Below are positions 17,178 to 25,286 of a stretch of 64,000 bases of DNA, piece after piece. Below the pieces are notes generated by a model, which was not told where the DNA came from, did not search any database, and saw only the letters and a program-made list of their open reading frames with translations. This stretch comes from Nitrospirillum amazonense (GTDB lineage Bacteria; Pseudomonadota; Alphaproteobacteria; Azospirillales; Azospirillaceae), in NCBI RefSeq assembly GCF_007828045.1, contig NZ_VITN01000009.1:62001-126000 (forward strand), in the 5' to 3' direction. The translations under genes and the position numbers were made by a program. Position 1 is the first letter of the stretch. Each line of letters begins with the position of its first letter.

Positions 17178-17702
17178 ATGACACCCCCCGACGCCCCGGC
17201 ACCAGACAGCCCCGCGCCCTCAGCCCCCCAGGCGAAGCTGGCGGATTTCCTGTGTTTCGCCGTCTATTCCGCGAACCTGGCTTATGGCCGCGCCTACAAG
17301 GCGATCTTGGATGAACTGGGCGTGACTTATACCCAGTGGATCGCGATCGTGGCCCTGTGGGAACAGGACGACCAGACGGTCAGCAGCCTGGGTGAGAAGC
17401 TGTTCCTGGAATCGAACACCCTGACCCCCATCCTGAAGAAGCTGGAGTCGCTGGGCTATCTGCGGCGCCGCCGTGACCCGGCGGACGAACGCCAGGTGCG
17501 GGTCAGCCTGACCCCGGCCGGCCGGCAGCTGCGGGAAAAGGGCGGGCAGCGCAATCTGGTGAAGGCCAGCGGCCTGACGCCGGAAGAGTTCAAGGTGATC
17601 CAGAAGACGGTCAGCCGCCTGCGCGACAACCTGCTGGTCCACGCCGGCGCCAGCCAGGCGGACCGGGACCAGATGGAAATGACGGGGGGGAAGCCGGACT
17701 GA
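17178..17702 (+). CDS. ohrR: OhrR-type MarR-family redox regulator
   Basis: 174 aa from ATG 17178 with GGAAGGA upstream. The winged helix is clear: VSSLGEKLFLESNTLTPILKKLE then the wing YLRRRRDPADERQVRVSLTPAG. The sequence LADFLCFAVYSANLAYGRAYK places a Cys (C26) exactly where OhrR senses organic hydroperoxide, followed by the usual tyrosines. OhrR normally represses ohr; here the divergent partner is dipZ and no ohr gene is present, so the target is probably dipZ and itself. Confidence 0.88.
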   Translation: MTPPDAPAPDSPAPSAPQAKLADFLCFAVYSANLAYGRAYKAILDELGVTYTQWIAIVALWEQDDQTVSSLGEKLFLESNTLTPILKKLESLGYLRRRRDPADERQVRVSLTPAGRQLREKGGQRNLVKASGLTPEEFKVIQKTVSRLRDNLLVHAGASQADRDQMEMTGGKPD

Positions 17703-17724
17703 CGCGCGAGCGGCTCGGCCGCCC

Positions 17725-18963
17725 TCATTCCCCCGCCGGCGCGCCAGTGGGTGCCTCAGCGGGCGCCCCAGTGGGTGCCCCAGTGGGTGCCAGGGCCCGG
17801 CGGCTGGGCAGCAGCGGAACGGCGATGGCGTAGGCCGCCACGCCCAGCAGCCAGACGGCACCCGGCATGATGGCCCGGGTGGCGCCATAGACCGCGGTGA
17901 AGAGCAGCGGGCCGCCGATGCCCACCAGGCTGCCCAGGGCGGCCAGCGTGCCCTGCAGTTCACCCTGCCGGTCCTGGCCGACGCGGAAGGACATCAGCGC
18001 CTGCAGGGCCGGCCCGACAATGCCGCCCAGGGACAGCAGCGGCATGATGAGGAAGACAGCCAGGCCATGGGTTGCGAAGGCCATGACCGCGTAGGCCACG
18101 CCATCCGCCGCCGCCGCCAGGATGAAGGCCCCGCGCTCACCCAGGCGGCGGGTCACCGGTTCCGTCACGAAGGTCTGGGCGATGGCGTGCAGGAAACCGA
18201 AGCCCGCCAGCGACCAGCCCACCACCGACGCGTCCCAGGCGAACCGGTCCTGGCCGTTCAGCACCCAGAGGGAGGCCGCCAGCTGGCCCGCCCCCTCCGC
18301 CAGGACATAGACCACCAGCAGCCGCGCCAGCACCGGCACGCTGGCGGCCCAGCGCAGGGAGCCGAAGGCGTTCAGGGCGCCCAGCTTGATGGGCGTGCGC
18401 TCCGCCGCCGCCGGCCGCGACTCCGGCAGCACCAGCAGCGCCAGCAGGAAGTTCAGGCCATTCAGGCCAGCCGCCAGCAGGAAGGGCGCCCGCAGCGAAA
18501 CCATGCCCAGCAGGCCGCCCAGGGCCGGGCCGGCGATGAAGCCGACGCCGAAGGCGGCACTCATGCGCCCGAATTGCTTGGCCCGCCCCGCCTCCTCCGT
18601 CGTGTCGGTGATGTAGGCGGTGATGACCGCCATGTTGGCGGAGGTGATGCCGGCCAGGATGCGGCCACCCGCCACCACCCAGATGTTGGGGGACCAGGCC
18701 AGGGCCAGATAGTCCAAAGCCCCGCCGACCAGCGACAGCAGCAGGACAGGCCGGCGACCATAGCGGTCGCTGAGCGCGCCCAGCACCGGGGCGCAGAAGA
18801 ACTGCATCAGGGCGAAGGTCGCCAGGAGCAGGCCATAGAGCGGCGCCACGTCGTCCGTGCCGGTCACTTCGCGCAACAAACCCGGCAGGATGGGCATGAT
18901 GATGCCGATGCCCACCGCATCCAGCGCCATGGCCAGGAAAACCACATACAACGCCTTGTTCAT
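17725..18963 (-). CDS. tetA: Tetracycline-type MFS efflux pump (TetA family)
   Basis: 412 aa, 12 predicted membrane helices. Motif A, GALSDRYGRRPVLL, lies between helices 2 and 3. The N-terminus MNKALYVVFLAMALDAVGIGIIMPILPGLL is the class A-C TetA pattern with the conserved Asp in helix 1. The C-terminus carries a Pro-Thr-Gly-Ala repeat (APTGAPTGAPAE). Divergently transcribed tetR and two tet operators leave little doubt about the family. Base composition matches the chromosome, so it may be a native pump rather than recently acquired resistance. Substrate is inferred. Confidence 0.93.
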   Translation of the reverse strand: MNKALYVVFLAMALDAVGIGIIMPILPGLLREVTGTDDVAPLYGLLLATFALMQFFCAPVLGALSDRYGRRPVLLLSLVGGALDYLALAWSPNIWVVAGGRILAGITSANMAVITAYITDTTEEAGRAKQFGRMSAAFGVGFIAGPALGGLLGMVSLRAPFLLAAGLNGLNFLLALLVLPESRPAAAERTPIKLGALNAFGSLRWAASVPVLARLLVVYVLAEGAGQLAASLWVLNGQDRFAWDASVVGWSLAGFGFLHAIAQTFVTEPVTRRLGERGAFILAAAADGVAYAVMAFATHGLAVFLIMPLLSLGGIVGPALQALMSFRVGQDRQGELQGTLAALGSLVGIGGPLLFTAVYGATRAIMPGAVWLLGVAAYAIAVPLLPSRRALAPTGAPTGAPAEAPTGAPAGE

Positions 18964-18982
18964 GACGCCACGCCTTCGATCC

Positions 18983-18995
18983 CTATCACTGATAG
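18983..18995. promoter_or_regulatory. tetO1: tet operator 1
   Basis: CTATCACTGATAG, flanked by CC and AG, is a near-match to the classical palindromic TetR operator (CTATCANTGATAG). It lies 20 bp upstream of tetA. Confidence 0.88.
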
Positions 18996-19008
18996 AGTTG
19001 CATTTTCC

Positions 19009-19021
19009 CTATCGATGATAG
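19009..19021. promoter_or_regulatory. tetO2: tet operator 2
   Basis: CTATCGATGATAG followed by AGAG is a second, slightly diverged TetR palindrome 26 bp centre-to-centre from the first and 27 bp upstream of tetR. Two operators in a short divergent gap is the arrangement of the Tn10/RP1 tet systems. Confidence 0.85.
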
Positions 19022-19047
19022 AGAGTCAAGCGCGAATGGAGGACGGC

Positions 19048-19671
19048 ATGCGGCCAGAGGGCAAACTGACCCGCGACACGGTGGTGCGCGCGGCCTTGGA
19101 TCTGCTGAACGAGGTGGGGATGGACGGGCTCAGCACCCGCCTGCTGGCGGCGCGCCTGGGCGTGCAGTCGCCCACCCTATACTGGCATTTCCGCAACAAG
19201 CGCGCGTTGTTGGACGCCATGGCCGTGGCCATGCTGGCGCGGCACAAGCACGTGTGGCCGCCCGAGGGGGAGACGGACTGGCGGGCGTGGCTGACGCTGA
19301 ACGTCCGCAGTTTCCGCCACGCCTTGCTGGCCTATCGCGACGGCGCCCGCGTGCATGCCGGCACCGGCCCGCTGGCGGAACAGATGCCGCTGGCGGAGGC
19401 GCAGGTGGGACTGCTGTGCCGGCACGGCTTCGCCCCGGCGGACGCGCTGTCCATCCTGATCGCGCTGTCGCGCTTCGTCGTGGGGTGGGTGCTGGAGGAA
19501 CAGGCCAGGGCCATGGACGCGCCCGACCGCGCCGGCCAGACCCTGCCGGAAATGGGGCCAGAGGCGCCGCTGATGGCGGTGGCGGTGGCCGGCGTCCTGG
19601 AGGACAGCCCAGATGCCGCGTTCGACCGGGCGCTGGGCTATTTCATCGCCGGCCTGAAACCGGCGGAATAA
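19048..19671 (+). CDS. tetR: TetR repressor of the adjacent efflux pump
   Basis: 207 aa. True TetR subfamily, not merely the TetR superfamily: TVVRAALDLLNEVGMDGLSTRLLAARLGVQSPTLYWHFRNKRALLDAMA closely follows the class A-C TetR DNA-binding domain, with the HTH at about residues 25-45. I chose ATG 19048 because GGAGGA lies 4 nt before it and the alignment starts there; ATG 19036 adds four residues. It should bind both operators and release on drug binding. Confidence 0.93.
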   Translation: MRPEGKLTRDTVVRAALDLLNEVGMDGLSTRLLAARLGVQSPTLYWHFRNKRALLDAMAVAMLARHKHVWPPEGETDWRAWLTLNVRSFRHALLAYRDGARVHAGTGPLAEQMPLAEAQVGLLCRHGFAPADALSILIALSRFVVGWVLEEQARAMDAPDRAGQTLPEMGPEAPLMAVAVAGVLEDSPDAAFDRALGYFIAGLKPAE

Positions 19672-19710
19672 GGGATACCGGGGCGGCCGGATGCCGCCCC
19701 GGGCCAGGAC

Positions 19711-19950
19711 TTACACCAGTTCGATGGCGTAGTTCTCGATGACAGTGTTGGCCAGCAGGCGCTGGCACATGGCCTCCACCGCCGCCTTGGCCTTGGCGGC
19801 ATCGGTCTCTTCCAGCTCCAGCTCGATCAGCTTGCCCTGACGGACTTCGCCCACGCCGTCGAAGCCCAGGGTCTGCAGGGCGTGGCCGATGGCCTTGCCC
19901 TGGGGATCGAGGACGCCGTGCTTCAGCGTGACGGTAACCTTGGCCTTCAT
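19711..19950 (-). CDS. purS: Phosphoribosylformylglycinamidine synthase subunit PurS
   Basis: 79 aa, the standard PurS length. It forms a complex with PurQ and the small-type PurL in the fourth step of purine synthesis. The family motifs KVTVTLKHGVLDPQGKAI and the C-terminal NTVIENYAIEL are intact. It follows purC on the same strand, separated by a hairpin with a T-tract. purQ and purL do not follow in the window. Confidence 0.96.
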   Translation of the reverse strand: MKAKVTVTLKHGVLDPQGKAIGHALQTLGFDGVGEVRQGKLIELELEETDAAKAKAAVEAMCQRLLANTVIENYAIELV

Positions 19951-19993
19951 GATCGATGCTCTTCCTGGCTAGTTTTACGCGAACGGGGGTATG

Positions 19994-20023
19994 AAAAAGC
20001 CCGGGGGCGAAACCGCCCCCGGG
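19994..20023 (-). terminator. Intrinsic terminator between purC and purS
   Basis: On the minus strand a 10-bp GC stem (CCCGGGGGCG with CGCCCCCGGG) around a 4-nt loop is followed by CTTTTTC. It lies 8 nt after the purC stop and 43 nt before the purS start, so it should cut most read-through from purC into purS. Confidence 0.85.
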
Positions 20024-20031
20024 ACCGGAAC

Positions 20032-20790
20032 TCACTGCATCAGCTTGGGCGCCTTGACGTCGCCGGGGCCGCCCTCGGGCAGGATGCCCAGGCGGCGGGC
20101 CACTTCCTGGTAGGCTTCCTCGACCTTGCCCAGGTCCTGGCGGAAGCGGTCCTTGTCCAGCTTCTCGTTGGTCTTGATATCCCACAGGCGGCAATTGTCC
20201 GGGCTGATCTCATCGGCCAGGACGATGCGCATCTCGTCGTTGTCCCACAACCGGCCGAACTCCACCTTGAAGTCCACCAGCTTCAGGCCCGTGCCCAGGA
20301 ACAGGCCGGACAGGTAGTCGTTGATGCGCAGGCTGAGCGACAGCATGTCGTCCAGGTCCTGGGGCCCCGCCCAGCCGAAGGCGGTGATGTGCTCCTCCGA
20401 CACCATGGGGCAGCCCAGCTCGTCGGACTTGTAATAGAACTCGATGATGGAGCGGGGCAGCTGCGTGCCTTCGGGAATGCCGAAGCGCTTGCTGAGCGAA
20501 CCCGCGGCGACATTGCGCACCACCACCTCGACCGGGATGATCTCCACCTCGCGCACCAATTGCTCGCGCATGTTCAGGCGGCGGACGAAATGGGTGGGCA
20601 CCCCCATCTCGCCCAGGCGGGTCATCAGGTATTCGGAGATGCGGTTGTTCAGCACGCCCTTGCCGGTGATGACGCCCTTCTTGTGCTCATGGGACGTATC
20701 ATCCTTGAAGTACTGAACCAGCGTGCCGGGCTCAGGCCCTTCAAACAGGTCTTTGGCCTTGCCTTCGTAGATCCGCCGGCGTCGAGACAT
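20032..20790 (-). CDS. purC: Phosphoribosylaminoimidazole-succinocarboxamide synthase
   Basis: 252 aa. Joins CAIR and aspartate to form SAICAR in purine synthesis. The N-terminal ATP-grasp-like motif [10 protein letters not shown], the second motif [16 protein letters not shown] and the signature LVDFKVEFG with [14 protein letters not shown] are intact. The start at ATG 20790 gives the common [14 protein letters not shown]-terminus, with AAGAAG upstream. Length fits the family. Confidence 0.97.
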   Translation of the reverse strand: MSRRRRIYEGKAKDLFEGPEPGTLVQYFKDDTSHEHKKGVITGKGVLNNRISEYLMTRLGEMGVPTHFVRRLNMREQLVREVEIIPVEVVVRNVAAGSLSKRFGIPEGTQLPRSIIEFYYKSDELGCPMVSEEHITAFGWAGPQDLDDMLSLSLRINDYLSGLFLGTGLKLVDFKVEFGRLWDNDEMRIVLADEISPDNCRLWDIKTNEKLDKDRFRQDLGKVEEAYQEVARRLGILPEGGPGDVKAPKLMQ

Positions 20791-20945
20791 GGGATCACTT
20801 CTTTCGAACGAACGGATGCGGGCGGCATCGGGCGGACGTGCGCATAGTGGAACGCCCGCGCCCGAGGGCCGGCCCTGATGGCGAGGATATAGCAAGCAAT
20901 GGGGTTCTGTACAATGTCAGGCACCCCTCGCCCCACGCCGGGCGC

Positions 20946-21746
20946 CTATACGGTCGGACTTACCGGCCCAGATCCACGTCCCAGATCCACGTCAAGGAAG
21001 GGGGCCTCGTCCGGCCGGCCGGCGGCGAAGCGCCAGCGGGGAAGCACCCCGGCGCGGTCCATGGCCGGCAGGGCGATGATTGAGCTGCTGGTGGTCTCGA
21101 AACCCCCTTTACCGCCAACGGGCGGGGTCACGATGCACATCGCCTCGCGCGGATCATCGCCCGCGCCGCTGACGCGGCTGGCCAGCAGCATCTCCCATTC
21201 CGCCCAGCGTTCGGTCTCAGGATCCGGCGCGGGGGCGGCGGCGAACAGGGGCCGGTAGCGCCGGGTGCGCGGGCAGTCCAGGGCGTTCAGGCCCCGGGCC
21301 GTGATCATGGAGACGCCCTCGGAAATGGGCGTCACCCGCACGCGGGTACGCCCCGCCTCACCGGCATGTTCCAGCAGCCAGGCGTCGCGGTTGTCGGCCA
21401 GCAGCAGGTTGAAGGGACGGTAGGCGCGGGTGTCCAGGTCGGACAGCGCCTCCACCGGGGCGTCCGCATGGTCCAGCGCCTCCAGCACCAGCTCCCCGCG
21501 TGAGCGCTTGCCGGCCGCCGGGCCCAGCGTGCCCTCGCGGTTCAGCACGGCGGCCAGGACGCCGCTGTCGTTCAGGCCGCACCAGCTGCCGTCCGCCAGC
21601 TCATCCTTGCCGGCCACCACCTCCGGCCGGTCGGGCCAATGGCGGCCGGGGGGCAGCCAGGGACGGTCGTTCATCTCGTCCCGGTTGGCGGCGACGATCA
21701 GGGGCCAGGCATGGCCGGGACGGCGGAGGAGGATGACGCTGCACAT
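20946..21746 (-). CDS. NRDE-family protein (Tango2-like)
   Basis: 266 aa. Begins MCSVILLRRPG and has the name-giving motif ANRDEMNDRPW, followed by W-x-GLNDSGVLAAVLNREG and later ITARGLNALDCPRTRR. The N-terminal Cys resembles Ntn-hydrolase nucleophiles, and human TANGO2 belongs to this group. Biochemical function is not established; links to heme or lipid handling have been proposed. Start at ATG 21746 exposes Cys2, which is the family norm. Confidence 0.85.
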   Translation of the reverse strand: MCSVILLRRPGHAWPLIVAANRDEMNDRPWLPPGRHWPDRPEVVAGKDELADGSWCGLNDSGVLAAVLNREGTLGPAAGKRSRGELVLEALDHADAPVEALSDLDTRAYRPFNLLLADNRDAWLLEHAGEAGRTRVRVTPISEGVSMITARGLNALDCPRTRRYRPLFAAAPAPDPETERWAEWEMLLASRVSGAGDDPREAMCIVTPPVGGKGGFETTSSSIIALPAMDRAGVLPRWRFAAGRPDEAPFLDVDLGRGSGPVSPTV

Positions 21747-21902
21747 GGGATGAAGGCACCTGACAGAGTATTGGCGCCGCTTCGGGAAAGGCCCCGGGGG
21801 CGGCGTATTGCCCCGGGGGCTGTAGACCGCAAGCGACCACCCGATATATAAGGCTGCCGGGGGAAATCGAAACCACCCAGAGCTGTGCTTCGAGGAATAG
21901 CG

Positions 21903-22223
21903 ATGACGACCTTTGACGAACGCGAACAGGCCTTCGAGGCCAAGTTCAAGCATGACGAGGAACTGCTGTTCCGCATCTACGTCCGCCGCGCCCGCCTGGT
22001 CGGCGAATGGGCCGCCCAGCACCTGGGCCTGACGGGCGACGAGGCCGCCGCCTATGCCAAGGAAATGGTGTCGGAAGACCTGAAGGAACCCGGCCACCAG
22101 GACATCCTGGCCCGCATCATGGCCGACTTCACCGCCAAGGGCATCGACATCTCCGCCCACCGCGTGGAGAAGGAGATGGAGCACACGCTGGAGGCGGCCC
22201 GCCAGCAGGTGATGACCGACTGA
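21903..22223 (+). CDS. F1-ATPase inhibitor zeta subunit (DUF1476)
   Basis: 106 aa. Alphaproteobacterial ATP synthase zeta inhibits hydrolysis by F1 in a way analogous to mitochondrial IF1. The diagnostic N-terminus MTTFDEREQAFEAKFKHDEE and the middle ELLFRIYVRRARLVGEWAAQ are present, with four predicted helices. ATG 21903 follows GAGGAA. It is monocistronic, ending at a strong terminator. Confidence 0.93.
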   Translation: MTTFDEREQAFEAKFKHDEELLFRIYVRRARLVGEWAAQHLGLTGDEAAAYAKEMVSEDLKEPGHQDILARIMADFTAKGIDISAHRVEKEMEHTLEAARQQVMTD

Positions 22224-22246
22224 TCCCCTACAGGATCACGAATAGG

Positions 22247-22283
22247 AAAAAGGGCGGCCCCAAGCGGGACCGCCCCTTTTTTT
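22247..22283. terminator. Bidirectional terminator after the zeta gene
   Basis: AAAAAGGGCGG and CCGCCCCTTTTTTT arms give a hairpin with a long T-tract on the plus strand and a shorter one on the minus strand. Confidence 0.85.
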
Positions 22284-22296
22284 GTTTGTGTTTGAC

Positions 22297-22416
22297 CGGC
22301 GGCATTCCATGCCGCCGCAGGACGCGACTGCGTCCACCGGAGTTTTCCGGGGGCATCAGCGGACTGGAAAACGAGGATAAGGCAAGCGGGCGGACGCCCG
22401 CGCCCGTCGCCTCAGG
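22297..22416 (-). repeat. Three-hairpin 3'-UTR element, copy 3 (complete)
   Basis: Read on the minus strand: lead CCTGAGGCGACGGGCG, hairpin 1 GCGGGC-GTCC-GCCCGC, spacer TTGCCTTATCCTC, hairpin 2 GTTTTCC / GGAAAAC around AGTCCGCTGATGCCCCC, hairpin 3 GGACGC-AGTC-GCGTCC, then CTGCGGCGGCAT. It begins 8 nt after the purB stop on the same strand. Confidence 0.88.
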
Positions 22417-22424
22417 GAACAGAA

Positions 22425-23720
22425 CTATTCCCCAAACACGCGCTTGAAAACCGTATCGACGTGCTTGGTGTGGTAGTCCAGGTCGAAGGCGCCGTCGATC
22501 TGGTCGGCCGTCAGGTGCTTGGCCACGTCGGCGTCGGCCTTCAGCAGGGTGCGGAAGTCCTTGCCCTCCAGCCACACCGGCATGGCGTTGCGCTGCACGG
22601 CGCGGTAGGCGTCCTCGCGGCTCATGCCGGCCTGGGTCAGGGCCAGCAGGACGCGCTGGCTGTTGTGCAGGCCGCCCAGCATGTCCAGGTTGCGCTGCAT
22701 GTTCTCCGGATAGACCACCAGCTTGTCGATCATGCCGGTCAGGCGCGACAGGGCGAAGTCCAGGGCGATGGTGGCGTCGGGGGCGATGACTCGCTCCACC
22801 GAGGAATGGCTGATGTCGCGCTCATGCCACAGGGTCACGTTCTCCAGCGCCGGGACCACATGGCTGCGGATCAGGCGGGACAGGCCCGACAGGTTTTCCG
22901 ACAGCACCGGGTTGCGCTTGTGCGGCATGGCGGACGAGCCCTTCTGGCCCGGGCTGAAATACTCCTCGGCCTCGCGCACTTCACTGCGCTGCAGGTGGCG
23001 GACCTCGGTGGCCAGGTTGTCGATGCTGGCGGCGATGACGGCCAGGACGGCGAAGTACATGGCGTGGCGGTCGCGCGGGATGACCTGGGTGGACATGGGC
23101 TCCACCGACAGGCCCAGCTTGGCGGCCACATGTTCCTCGACCCGGGGGTCGATGTTGGCGAAGGTGCCGACGGCGCCGGAGATGGCGCAGGTGGCGATCT
23201 CATCCCGGGCGGCGGCCAGACGGTCGCGGCCGCGCTGGAAGGCGGCGTAGTGGCCGGCCAGCTTCAGGCCGAAGGTCACCGGCTCGGCATGGATGCCGTG
23301 GCTGCGGCCGATGCTGGGGGTGTACTTGTGTTCCTGCGCGCGGCGCTTCAGGGCGGCCAGCAGGGCGTCCATATCCTCCAGCAGCAGGTCGGTCGCCTCT
23401 TTCAGCTGCACCGCCAGGCAGGTGTCCAGCACGTCGCTGGAGGTCATGCCCTGGTGGACGAAGCGGGCCTCGGGGCCGACATGCTCCGCCAGGTTGGTGA
23501 GGAAGGCGATGACGTCGTGCTTGGTCTCGCGCTCGATCTCATCGATGCGGGCCACATCCCACTTCGCGCGCTCCCACACGGCGGCGGCGGCCTCCTTGGG
23601 GATGACGCCCAGCTCGGCCTGCGCGTCGCAGGCATGGGCCTCGATCTCGAACCAGATCCGGAACCGGTTCTCCGGTTCCCAAATCTTGACCATCTGGGGG
23701 CGGCTGTAGCGCGGAATCAT
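22425..23720 (-). CDS. purB: Adenylosuccinate lyase
   Basis: 431 aa. Cleaves SAICAR and adenylosuccinate in purine synthesis. The superfamily signature GSSAMPHKRNP near residue 264 is intact, with the flexible catalytic-Ser loop, and the helix GRSHGIHAEPVTFG carries the catalytic His. The N-terminus MIPRYSRPQMVKIWEPENRFRIW is typical of alphaproteobacterial PurB. Downstream, on the same strand, sits a copy of the three-hairpin element. Confidence 0.97.
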   Translation of the reverse strand: MIPRYSRPQMVKIWEPENRFRIWFEIEAHACDAQAELGVIPKEAAAAVWERAKWDVARIDEIERETKHDVIAFLTNLAEHVGPEARFVHQGMTSSDVLDTCLAVQLKEATDLLLEDMDALLAALKRRAQEHKYTPSIGRSHGIHAEPVTFGLKLAGHYAAFQRGRDRLAAARDEIATCAISGAVGTFANIDPRVEEHVAAKLGLSVEPMSTQVIPRDRHAMYFAVLAVIAASIDNLATEVRHLQRSEVREAEEYFSPGQKGSSAMPHKRNPVLSENLSGLSRLIRSHVVPALENVTLWHERDISHSSVERVIAPDATIALDFALSRLTGMIDKLVVYPENMQRNLDMLGGLHNSQRVLLALTQAGMSREDAYRAVQRNAMPVWLEGKDFRTLLKADADVAKHLTADQIDGAFDLDYHTKHVDTVFKRVFGE

Positions 23721-23842
23721 GGGGCGTCGCCTCTGCTGGGGGGCTGCTGATGGCGCCGGACCATACGGGCGGCCGGACGCCTTGACCAGTGCAAGGGGCG
23801 CAGGGGCAGCGTGCTAAGGGTGGTGCCGAGGGGTAACGGCCG

Positions 23843-24079
23843 TTATCCGCCGGCCAGGTCGCGGCGGCGCCATTCGTCGGCCGCATCGCCCATGGTCCAT
23901 CCCCCACCCGCCTGATGGGCCGCCGCCTTCATCCAGGCCATGAAGGGCCGGTCAAACTTGAAATGCTCCCCGCATTCCCGGCGGAAGAAGCGCCGGACGT
24001 TCTGGGTCCCGCGATAACCGGCGGTGATGGGGGTGGCGCGATCGATCGGGTCGGCATGCCAGTCGAACAAAGGTCCCAT
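23843..24079 (-). CDS. DUF6434-type small protein
   Basis: 78 aa. The pattern FDWH-ADPIDRATPITAGYRGTQNVRRFF, then FKFDRPFMAWMK and a final TMGDAADEW fits the DUF6434 domain often seen joined to SAP domains. The biochemical role is unknown. It lies 16 bp downstream of the small cysteine protein gene and would be the third gene of the fur operon. The palindrome TAACGGCCGTTA (23837 region) overlaps the stop and may act as a weak terminator. Confidence 0.75.
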   Translation of the reverse strand: MGPLFDWHADPIDRATPITAGYRGTQNVRRFFRRECGEHFKFDRPFMAWMKAAAHQAGGGWTMGDAADEWRRRDLAGG

Positions 24080-24095
24080 CCCCTTCCCGGCCCCC

Positions 24096-24305
24096 TCAGT
24101 GCATCAGCCCCTGACGCACCCAGCCGGTCACCATGGCCATGACCTCGGGTGGCAAATTGTCCGGGCTGGGATGGTGCCAGCGGTAGACGGTGATCGCCGC
24201 CTCCAGGCAGAACTTCTCCGGCTGGCCCTTGCCGCGCATCTCCTGGTACGCCCGCACGACGGCGGGGCGGCAACAGTCGGACGTGGCATCCTCGCGGCAA
24301 GCCAT
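24096..24305 (-). CDS. Small cysteine-containing protein in the fur operon
   Basis: 69 aa. Cysteines are at positions 3, 11, 12 and 33, giving MACREDATSDCCRPAV and PEKFCLEA. The rest is helical and contains YRWHHPSPDNLPPEVM. GAGG lies 8 nt before ATG 24305. It starts 11 bp after the Fur stop and ends 16 bp before the DUF6434 gene, so all three are very likely co-transcribed. Metal or thiol binding is a reasonable inference from the cysteines and the Fur link. I do not recognise a named family. Confidence 0.75.
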   Translation of the reverse strand: MACREDATSDCCRPAVVRAYQEMRGKGQPEKFCLEAAITVYRWHHPSPDNLPPEVMAMVTGWVRQGLMH

Positions 24306-24316
24306 GGGACGGGACC

Positions 24317-24739
24317 TCAGGAGCGCTTGGCGCGGTTCAGCGGCACGCCATACAGTTCCAGGCGGTGGCCGATCAGCTCATAGCCCAGCTCCGCCGCCAC
24401 CTTTTCCTTCAGGCGCTCCAGCTCCTCATTGCGGAACTCGATCACCTCGCCCGACTGCAGGTCGATCAGGTGGTGGTGGTGCTCGTCCCGGATTTCCTCG
24501 TACCGCGCGCGGCCGTCGCCGAAGTCCAGCCGCTCGATGACGTTGGCCTCTTCGAACAGCCGCATGGTGCGGTAGACCGTGGCGATGGAGATGTTGGGAT
24601 CGATCTCCACCGCGCGGCGGTACACCTGCTCCACATCCGGATGGTCCATGGCCTCGGACAGCACGCGGCTGATCACCCGCCGCTGCTCGGTCATCTTGAG
24701 GCCCTTCTGGATGCAAAGCTGTTCAAGACGCGATGGCAT
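24317..24739 (-). CDS. fur: Fur-family metalloregulator (Fur/Mur-like)
   Basis: 140 aa. The winged helix contains TEQRRVISRVL, then HPDVEQVYRRAVEIDPNISIATVYRTMRLFEE. The metal-binding hinge EIRDEHHHHLIDLQSGEVIEF is the Fur/Mur signature with its His cluster. There is no C-terminal CxxC pair, which fits alphaproteobacterial Fur/Mur rather than Zur or classical enterobacterial Fur. It could respond to iron or manganese. It heads an operon with two small genes. An alternative name is Irr, but the heme-regulatory HxH pattern is not clear. Confidence 0.9.
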   Translation of the reverse strand: MPSRLEQLCIQKGLKMTEQRRVISRVLSEAMDHPDVEQVYRRAVEIDPNISIATVYRTMRLFEEANVIERLDFGDGRARYEEIRDEHHHHLIDLQSGEVIEFRNEELERLKEKVAAELGYELIGHRLELYGVPLNRAKRS

Positions 24740-24932
24740 GGGGACGCTCCCAAAAGACGGAAATGGTGAACCGGCCGCCGGTGAGGACGGGAAACTATAA
24801 GCATTCTAAACCGAGCGCCCCGCCCGGTTCGAGTGGAATCGACCGCAGGGCTGCCCCGTTTCGCCGCGCCCGTTCCGCCGCGCCGACTGTTTCGTCGCAT
24901 GAAACGGCGGCGGCGGGAAAGAGGGCATCCGG

Positions 24933-25286
24933 TCAGGCGGGCCCGATCAGCCCCAGCAGCCGGTCCAACGTCGCCTCATCCATCTTGCCGATGCGCTGCG
25001 CCAGGCGGTTGGCGGCCAGGGTCGCCTTGGGATGCAGGCCGCTGGTGTCGATCACCACCCGGGGATCGGACATCTGGGCCAGGCGTTCCATCTCCTCCGC
25101 CTCGTCCCAGATGATGCCGAAATAGCCGCAGATCTGGCGCACCAGCATGGGCGAAGGCGTGCCCTTGCGGCCGTGCTCCAGCGCGGAAAGGTAGGCGGAG
25201 GAGATGTGCAGTGCCGCGGCCATGTCCTTCAGGGCCAGGCCATGCTGCTCGCGCAGCTCGCGCATCCGCTGGCCGAAAGGGGTCAT
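24933..25286 (-). CDS. XRE-family HTH regulator
   Basis: 117 aa. The N-terminal half is a Cro/C1 HTH: FGQRMRELREQHGLALKDMAAALHISSAYLSALEHGRKGTPS. The C-terminal half is a helical, likely dimerisation domain with DPRVVIDTSGLHPKATLAANRLAQRI. It overlaps the smr stop by 4 bp, so mltA, smr and this gene form one translation-coupled operon; this order is common in alphaproteobacteria. Target unknown. Confidence 0.9.
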   Translation of the reverse strand: MTPFGQRMRELREQHGLALKDMAAALHISSAYLSALEHGRKGTPSPMLVRQICGYFGIIWDEAEEMERLAQMSDPRVVIDTSGLHPKATLAANRLAQRIGKMDEATLDRLLGLIGPA

